Source: Paenibacillus beijingensis (lineage in GTDB: Bacteria; Bacillota; Bacilli; Paenibacillales; Paenibacillaceae). Taken from it: 64,000 nucleotides of DNA. Made by a program: the position numbers and the translations under genes. Positions 60,118 to 64,000 of the stretch are shown here, one piece after another. Positions within the stretch are counted from its first letter, which is position 1. Each line of letters opens with the position of its first letter. The DNA lies in the NCBI RefSeq assembly GCF_000961095.1, contig NZ_CP011058.1:2566501-2630500 (forward strand). Direction: 5' to 3'. Below the pieces are notes generated by a model. It made no database searches, was not told the origin of the DNA, and worked only from the letters and a program-made list of their open reading frames with translations.

Positions 60118-61699
60118 CGACAGAACGACGATTGATGGTCTTACCCGCGCCGTCCGGTGGGACAAGTTCGGGATCGAGGTGGCGGGAACCGCAATCAACG
60201 GAAAAGAAGGACTGAAGCAAATCCGCGCCCATGGCCCGGCTATTATTTTAACGGATCTCTTTATGCCGGTCATGGACGGCATCGAAATGCTGAAGGCGCT
60301 GCGCGAAGAAGGCAACCGGGCCGAAGTGATTATTTTGAGCGGGTACGAGGATTTCAAATATGCCCAGTCGGCCGTTAAGCTGCAGGTGAACGATTATTTG
60401 TCCAAGCCGGCCACGCTGGATGAAATTGAGCGCGTGCTGAAGGAAACAGCGGACAAAATCAAGCAAAAAGAACAGTCCGAGCGGGAAGATCAAGAGCTGC
60501 GGGAGCTGCTGGAGATCAACCTCTCGACAACGAAAAGACAAATGTTCAAAGGTCTGCTTGAACCCGGATTTTGCCGGTCGGCTTTTTTTCGCAAAGTATC
60601 GGATTATTTGAAAATCGACTGGTCCGATTGTTTTTTCACCGTGCTGGTCATCGAATTTTTTATTAGCCGCGAATTGAACCGCTACCGGCCAAGCGATCTG
60701 TCGCAGCTTGCCTACAAGGTATGGAACATGGCTGATGATCTGTCGCAGTGCAAAGAGGGTGTCTACGTGGCCGACATCCAGCGGAACTTCATTACGCTGA
60801 TCGTCACGACCCCGGCGCATATGAAGCCGGAAGCGGTGCAGCCGATCGTCAAACAAACCGCCTTGGAGTTTCTGGAAAGCATTCGAAACCGGTTAAAGCT
60901 GCAGGCGTATGCATCTGTTGGCAGCGCGGCGGAACGATTGGACGACATTCCGCAATCGTATTCGGCTGCGGTTGATTTGCTCGCGGAACGGGACAAGTTT
61001 CCCGATCAGCCGGTTATGACCGGGGAAGACCGGGAAGAAACCGCGAAAGAAATTTGGCGCCGTCCGATGGAAAGCTACCAGCAAATCGTCGACGCCGTCA
61101 TGTCGGGACAGGAAGAACTCGCCCGGGAACGAATCGAAGAGCTTGCCCAAACGCTGTATGCGGGCTCGATGCCGAGCATTAGCGCGTTAAGGGAATTTGC
61201 GATCGATATCGCCGGCCTATTAGCGCTTGCGCTGCATGACCACCGGCTGCAGATCGAAGATATCCACCCGGGCTTCAACATGTACAAGGTGCTGGAGCAT
61301 CTGCACACCGTAGACGATTTTCACGATTGTCTCCGCGACCTTCTGCTGCCGGTATGCGGAGCGATCAGCAGCCGCAGCTCGCAAAAGCATCGGAAAACGA
61401 TCGATTTTATTATGCGGTATGTGCAGGAGCATTACGCGGAAGATATTACGCTCGACGTATTGGCGGAGAAGGTCTATTTGACCCGCAATTATTTAAGCCA
61501 AATTTTCAAGCAGCGAACCGGAGAAAATTATAACAGCTACTTGACGCGTATCCGGATGGAAAAAGCGAAGGAGCTTATGCTCGAGGGGAATTATAAAATA
61601 TTCGAGATTTCGCAAATGGTCGGCTACAAAAACAATGCGTATTTCAGCCAGCTGTTTAAAAAATATACCGGTTACAATCCATCGGAATTTAATCAGTAA
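60092..61699 (+). CDS. YesN-like response regulator with AraC-type output
   Basis: A 535-residue regulator. Receiver residues include Asp8-10, phosphoacceptor Asp55 (LTDLFMPVMDG), Ser84 and Lys104 (LSKPATLDE). A long linker domain (about 130-420) precedes the AraC double HTH (about 430-533): VLAEKVYLTRNYLSQIFKQRTG and ISQMVGYKNNAYFSQLFKKYTG. It probably activates the downstream binding-protein gene and perhaps the permeases. Confidence 0.94.
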   Translation: MIKAVIVDDDRTTIDGLTRAVRWDKFGIEVAGTAINGKEGLKQIRAHGPAIILTDLFMPVMDGIEMLKALREEGNRAEVIILSGYEDFKYAQSAVKLQVNDYLSKPATLDEIERVLKETADKIKQKEQSEREDQELRELLEINLSTTKRQMFKGLLEPGFCRSAFFRKVSDYLKIDWSDCFFTVLVIEFFISRELNRYRPSDLSQLAYKVWNMADDLSQCKEGVYVADIQRNFITLIVTTPAHMKPEAVQPIVKQTALEFLESIRNRLKLQAYASVGSAAERLDDIPQSYSAAVDLLAERDKFPDQPVMTGEDREETAKEIWRRPMESYQQIVDAVMSGQEELARERIEELAQTLYAGSMPSISALREFAIDIAGLLALALHDHRLQIEDIHPGFNMYKVLEHLHTVDDFHDCLRDLLLPVCGAISSRSSQKHRKTIDFIMRYVQEHYAEDITLDVLAEKVYLTRNYLSQIFKQRTGENYNSYLTRIRMEKAKELMLEGNYKIFEISQMVGYKNNAYFSQLFKKYTGYNPSEFNQ

Positions 61700-61710
61700 C
61701 GTTTCCGTGA

Positions 61711-61736
61711 AGCTGACATGAAAGTCGGCTTTTTTT
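61711..61736 (+). terminator. terminator after the YesN-like gene
   Basis: AGCTGAC (61711-61717) pairs with GTCGGCT (61724-61730, one G-T or mismatch), followed by six more T residues. Confidence 0.75.
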
Positions 61737-61794
61737 GTATACGGCGTCTAATATTATCGGGAATGAATGAAACCGTGCGTATATTTTAATATAT

Positions 61795-61819
61795 TTTGTA
61801 GATTTCTCTTATTTTAATA
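61795..61819 (+). promoter_or_regulatory. shared AT-rich element upstream of the binding-protein gene, copy B
   Basis: TTTGTAGATTTCTCTTATTT (61795-61814) is the partner of 56361-56380, and begins 86 bases before the binding-protein start, nearly the same distance as copy A. Candidate site for the YesN-like regulator. Confidence 0.45.
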
Positions 61820-61880
61820 AAAATCAGAGATTTTATAATTAATATTGTAAACCAGCAAACGACAAGGGGTGTTATCAAAG

Positions 61881-63233
61881 ATGACAAGGCGCAGAAGTTT
61901 TGGTCGTGGTTTATTTGCTTCAGGAATAGCCTTGACCGTATTTACAGCTCTTCTGACTGGATGTGTTCCGGCGAAAAAAGACGATGCCGCGCCATCGGGC
62001 GGCGCTTCGACTGAAGCGCAAGCGGGGCAAAACGTCGAGCTGCGCTTCGCCTGGTGGGGAAGCCAAGGCCGGCATGACCGGACGCTGAAATTGATCGACA
62101 AGTTCCAGGAGCTTCACCCGAACATCAAGATTAAACCCGAATATACGAGCTTCGACGGCTATTGGGAAAAGCTGTCCACTCAGGTCGCTGCCAATAACGC
62201 GCCTGACATTATGCAAATGAGCATTCTGTACATTAAGGAATACTCGGACCGCGGCGTGCTTGGAGACATGAAGCCTTACTTGAATGCGGAATTGAACGTC
62301 ACCGATCTGAACAAGGACGTGCTCGACAACCAGGGTACGATCGGCGGCAAGCTGACCGGATTGCCGGTATCCGATAACGCTTCCGTCATGATTTACAACA
62401 AAGAAATGTACCAGCAGGCGGGCGTTGAGCCTCCGAAGATGGACATGACGTGGCAGGAGTATTTCGATAAAGCGCGCGAAATCAAGTCCAAGCTGGGCAA
62501 AAACGTATACGGCTCGCTCGATTTTTCGACCTCGCTCGAAGGCTTTATGTACTACCTCTTTTCGGTCGGAGATACGCTGTACAAAGACAACAGGCTTGGC
62601 TATAACGACCAAAACCTGGTCAACTGGCTGAAAATGTGGGACGACGCCCGCAAAGAAGGCATCGTTCCGCCGGCCGCGATGAGTGCTTCATTCCTGCCGA
62701 TCGGGAACGCCGATCCGAATAAAGACGCATTAATGAAAGGCGTCGTACCGATTATGGGCCCGCAATTTACAGCCACCTTCCCCGCTTACGAAAATGTGAT
62801 GAAAGACAAGATCGATATGGTCTCTTATCCGAAAGACAAGCATACCGGCAGCGTGTTGGAAACGGCGATGTTCCTTTCCACTTCCGCCAAGACGGCGCAT
62901 CCGAAAGAAGCCGCCATGTTTATGGACTTCTTCCTGAATTCGACGGAAGCGGCCGATATTCTTGGAACGGACCGGGGTCTGCCGGAAAACAAAAAAATAT
63001 TGGAGTATTTGACTCCCGGCTTTACGGATCGGGACAAAAAAATGGTAAACATGCTGCAGCATGTATCGAGCATTCACCCTTCCTGGTACGATGCCGGACC
63101 GAAAGGCGCGGGCGAAGTGACGAAGCTGTTCGAACAAATGGTTCAAAAGGGGCAGTTCGGCAAAGCGTCGATCGAAGAAGTCGTCGCCGATTTCCGTAAG
63201 GAAGCCGACAAAATTTTTGAGAAGAACAATTAA
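61881..63233 (+). CDS. CUT1 ABC importer substrate-binding lipoprotein
   Basis: A 450-residue solute-binding protein. The lipobox is LLTGC, with the cysteine at about residue 28, then the fold starting VELRFAWWGSQGRHDRTLKLI, standard for family-1 sugar-binding proteins. The ATG at 61881 follows AAGGGGTG by nine bases. It has its own promoter region after the YesN terminator, so high expression relative to the permeases is likely. The downstream oxidoreductase suggests a sugar or polyol ligand. Confidence 0.9.
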   Translation: MTRRRSFGRGLFASGIALTVFTALLTGCVPAKKDDAAPSGGASTEAQAGQNVELRFAWWGSQGRHDRTLKLIDKFQELHPNIKIKPEYTSFDGYWEKLSTQVAANNAPDIMQMSILYIKEYSDRGVLGDMKPYLNAELNVTDLNKDVLDNQGTIGGKLTGLPVSDNASVMIYNKEMYQQAGVEPPKMDMTWQEYFDKAREIKSKLGKNVYGSLDFSTSLEGFMYYLFSVGDTLYKDNRLGYNDQNLVNWLKMWDDARKEGIVPPAAMSASFLPIGNADPNKDALMKGVVPIMGPQFTATFPAYENVMKDKIDMVSYPKDKHTGSVLETAMFLSTSAKTAHPKEAAMFMDFFLNSTEAADILGTDRGLPENKKILEYLTPGFTDRDKKMVNMLQHVSSIHPSWYDAGPKGAGEVTKLFEQMVQKGQFGKASIEEVVADFRKEADKIFEKNN

Positions 63234-63322
63234 TTTCATCGGTTCAATAGAGAAGACCGCTTAACAAGCGGGCTTCTGTAGTTTCACACGACATTTTTTG
63301 CGAAAAGGGGACCATTGCTAAA

Positions 63323-64000
63323 GTGAATACACGTCAGTTTTCGATTATCGGTTGCCAGCACGCGCATATCGGAATTTTCATTGGCGAGATGCTGGAGCTC
63401 GGCTACAGCTGCGCCGGCATTTATGAAGAGGAGAATCATGAGCTAGCCCGGAGCTTCGCGGACAAATTCGGAATTCCGGTCGTCAATGATAAAGAACAAT
63501 TGCTCTCGGATTCCGTCGAGATCGTCGGGTGCGCATCGATAAACGATGAAAAAATCGGTGTAATTGAAATGTGCGAAAGCCGTGGGAAGCACATCATGCT
63601 CGATAAACCGGCGGTCACGAGCGCCGAAGGGCTGGAGCGTTTGAAGGCCGTGATCGGGAGAGGGCGCATTCAAGTCGGCATGCTGCTGACGGAACGGTTT
63701 CATCCGGCTATTTACACGCTGAAGCAGCAGATCAAGCAGGGCGTGCTTGGCGATATTGTCACGATCGGGATGCGGAAGCCGCACCGTTTGGACGCGGCAA
63801 AGCGGCCGGCGTGGTTTTTTTCGAAACGGCAGTCGGGCGGCATCCTGATCGATCTGCTCGTGCACGATTTCGATCTGCTCCGCTGGCTCACCGGCAAAGA
63901 AATCGATACGGCGGAAGGGGTGGTGGGAAAAACGATTTTACCCGAGCATCCTTCCTTTTATAACACGGTCAGCCTGCAGGTTGTGATGCAAGAGGGTGTC
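63323..64000 (+). CDS. Gfo/Idh/MocA family oxidoreductase (3' end cut by the window)
   Basis: At least 226 residues from a GTG start; the gene continues beyond 64000. The N-terminal Rossmann region starts FSIIGCQHAHIGIFIGEML, a variant of the usual GxGxxG. DKPAVTSAEGLERL replaces the common EKP-type segment, and GGILIDLLVHDFDLLRWLTG is the conserved substrate-side helix with Asp and His. These NAD(P)-dependent enzymes oxidise or reduce sugars and inositols. AAAGGGG is about 11 bases upstream. It probably acts on the sugar delivered by the importer. Confidence 0.85.
   Translation, partial: MNTRQFSIIGCQHAHIGIFIGEMLELGYSCAGIYEEENHELARSFADKFGIPVVNDKEQLLSDSVEIVGCASINDEKIGVIEMCESRGKHIMLDKPAVTSAEGLERLKAVIGRGRIQVGMLLTERFHPAIYTLKQQIKQGVLGDIVTIGMRKPHRLDAAKRPAWFFSKRQSGGILIDLLVHDFDLLRWLTGKEIDTAEGVVGKTILPEHPSFYNTVSLQVVMQEGV

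Noticed and set aside
1..64000. CRISPR array, tRNA, rRNA or prophage genes
   Set aside because: No regularly spaced repeats, tRNA-like cloverleaf or phage structural genes were noticed; the repeats present are few, dispersed and of different design. This is by eye only; a tRNA and repeat scan would settle it.

Overview
The window looks like a chromosomal segment of a spore-forming Gram-positive bacterium of the Paenibacillus group. The evidence is a spore small acid-soluble protein (Tlp), a complete gerA-type germination operon, CotF-like coat genes, copper-amine-oxidase-type stalk domains, YesM/YesN-type sugar sensing, several CUT1 sugar importers without their own ATPase, GGAGG-type ribosome binding sites and many GTG/TTG starts. 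I saw no rRNA, tRNA, CRISPR array, prophage or intact insertion sequence. Most genes are GC-rich by eye. The stretch around 35.7-38.3 kb and the TraX-like gene at 6.8 kb are visibly more AT-rich.

Layout. 0-3.1 kb: a D-aminoacylase-type amidohydrolase coupled to a polytopic transporter-like protein. 3.4-5.7 kb: an OhrR-type peroxide sensor followed by thiol peroxidase (tpx), both carrying the same OhrR-like palindrome, then a short-chain dehydrogenase. 5.7-9 kb: tlp, uridine kinase, a TraX-like membrane protein, an ArsR/SRPBCC pair and another SRPBCC protein. 9-11 kb: a DNA-alkylation repair island (AlkD-like, AdaA, methyltransferase). 11-17 kb: a germination operon A-C-D-B-B read leftward, preceded by a sigma-G-like promoter; a second near-identical promoter precedes a small coiled-coil gene. 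17-18.9 kb: an ArsR regulator divergent from a PRISE-like reductase, and a truncated SnoaL-like gene. 19-21.3 kb: a leftward spore-associated cluster (two CotF-like proteins, an Sm-like membrane protein, a VCBS/FG-GAP-type protein, a Pro-rich aromatic protein).

21.4-28.4 kb: a stalk-domain secreted protein, a Crp/Fnr regulator with an overlapping small upstream ORF, a nucleoside hydrolase, a CUT1 importer and a divergent or convergent AraC regulator; this reads as a nucleoside or glycoside scavenging locus. 28.6-30.4 kb: a stand-alone SsuD-like monooxygenase and a 0.5 kb non-coding repeat region. 30.4-33.5 kb: a second CUT1 importer. 33.8-38.3 kb: an AraC regulator, SRPBCC protein, DedA protein, MTA/SAH deaminase and an IS30 transposase relic. 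38.3-43.6 kb: a response regulator, histidine kinase and SwrC-like RND pump in one operon. 44-49.6 kb: gamma-glutamyltransferase, a divergent Lrp regulator and a complete tripartite tricarboxylate transporter (TctC-B-A). 49.7-51.2 kb: a quinone-reductase-like MDR protein divergent from an HxlR regulator. 52.5-55 kb: a one-component HTH/substrate-binding regulator facing modA-modB, with ModE-like half-sites upstream of modA. 55.3-64 kb: a lipoprotein NlpC/P60 hydrolase and a third CUT1 importer interleaved with a YesM/YesN pair, ending in a Gfo/Idh/MocA oxidoreductase cut by the window edge.

The strongest leads are the OhrR-tpx wiring, the paired sigma-G-like promoters, the one-component molybdate regulator candidate, a shared cis element at equal distance upstream of the two YesMN-cluster units, the Crp upstream ORF, and several dispersed non-coding repeats. 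No single locus shows a clearly novel defence or toxin system.
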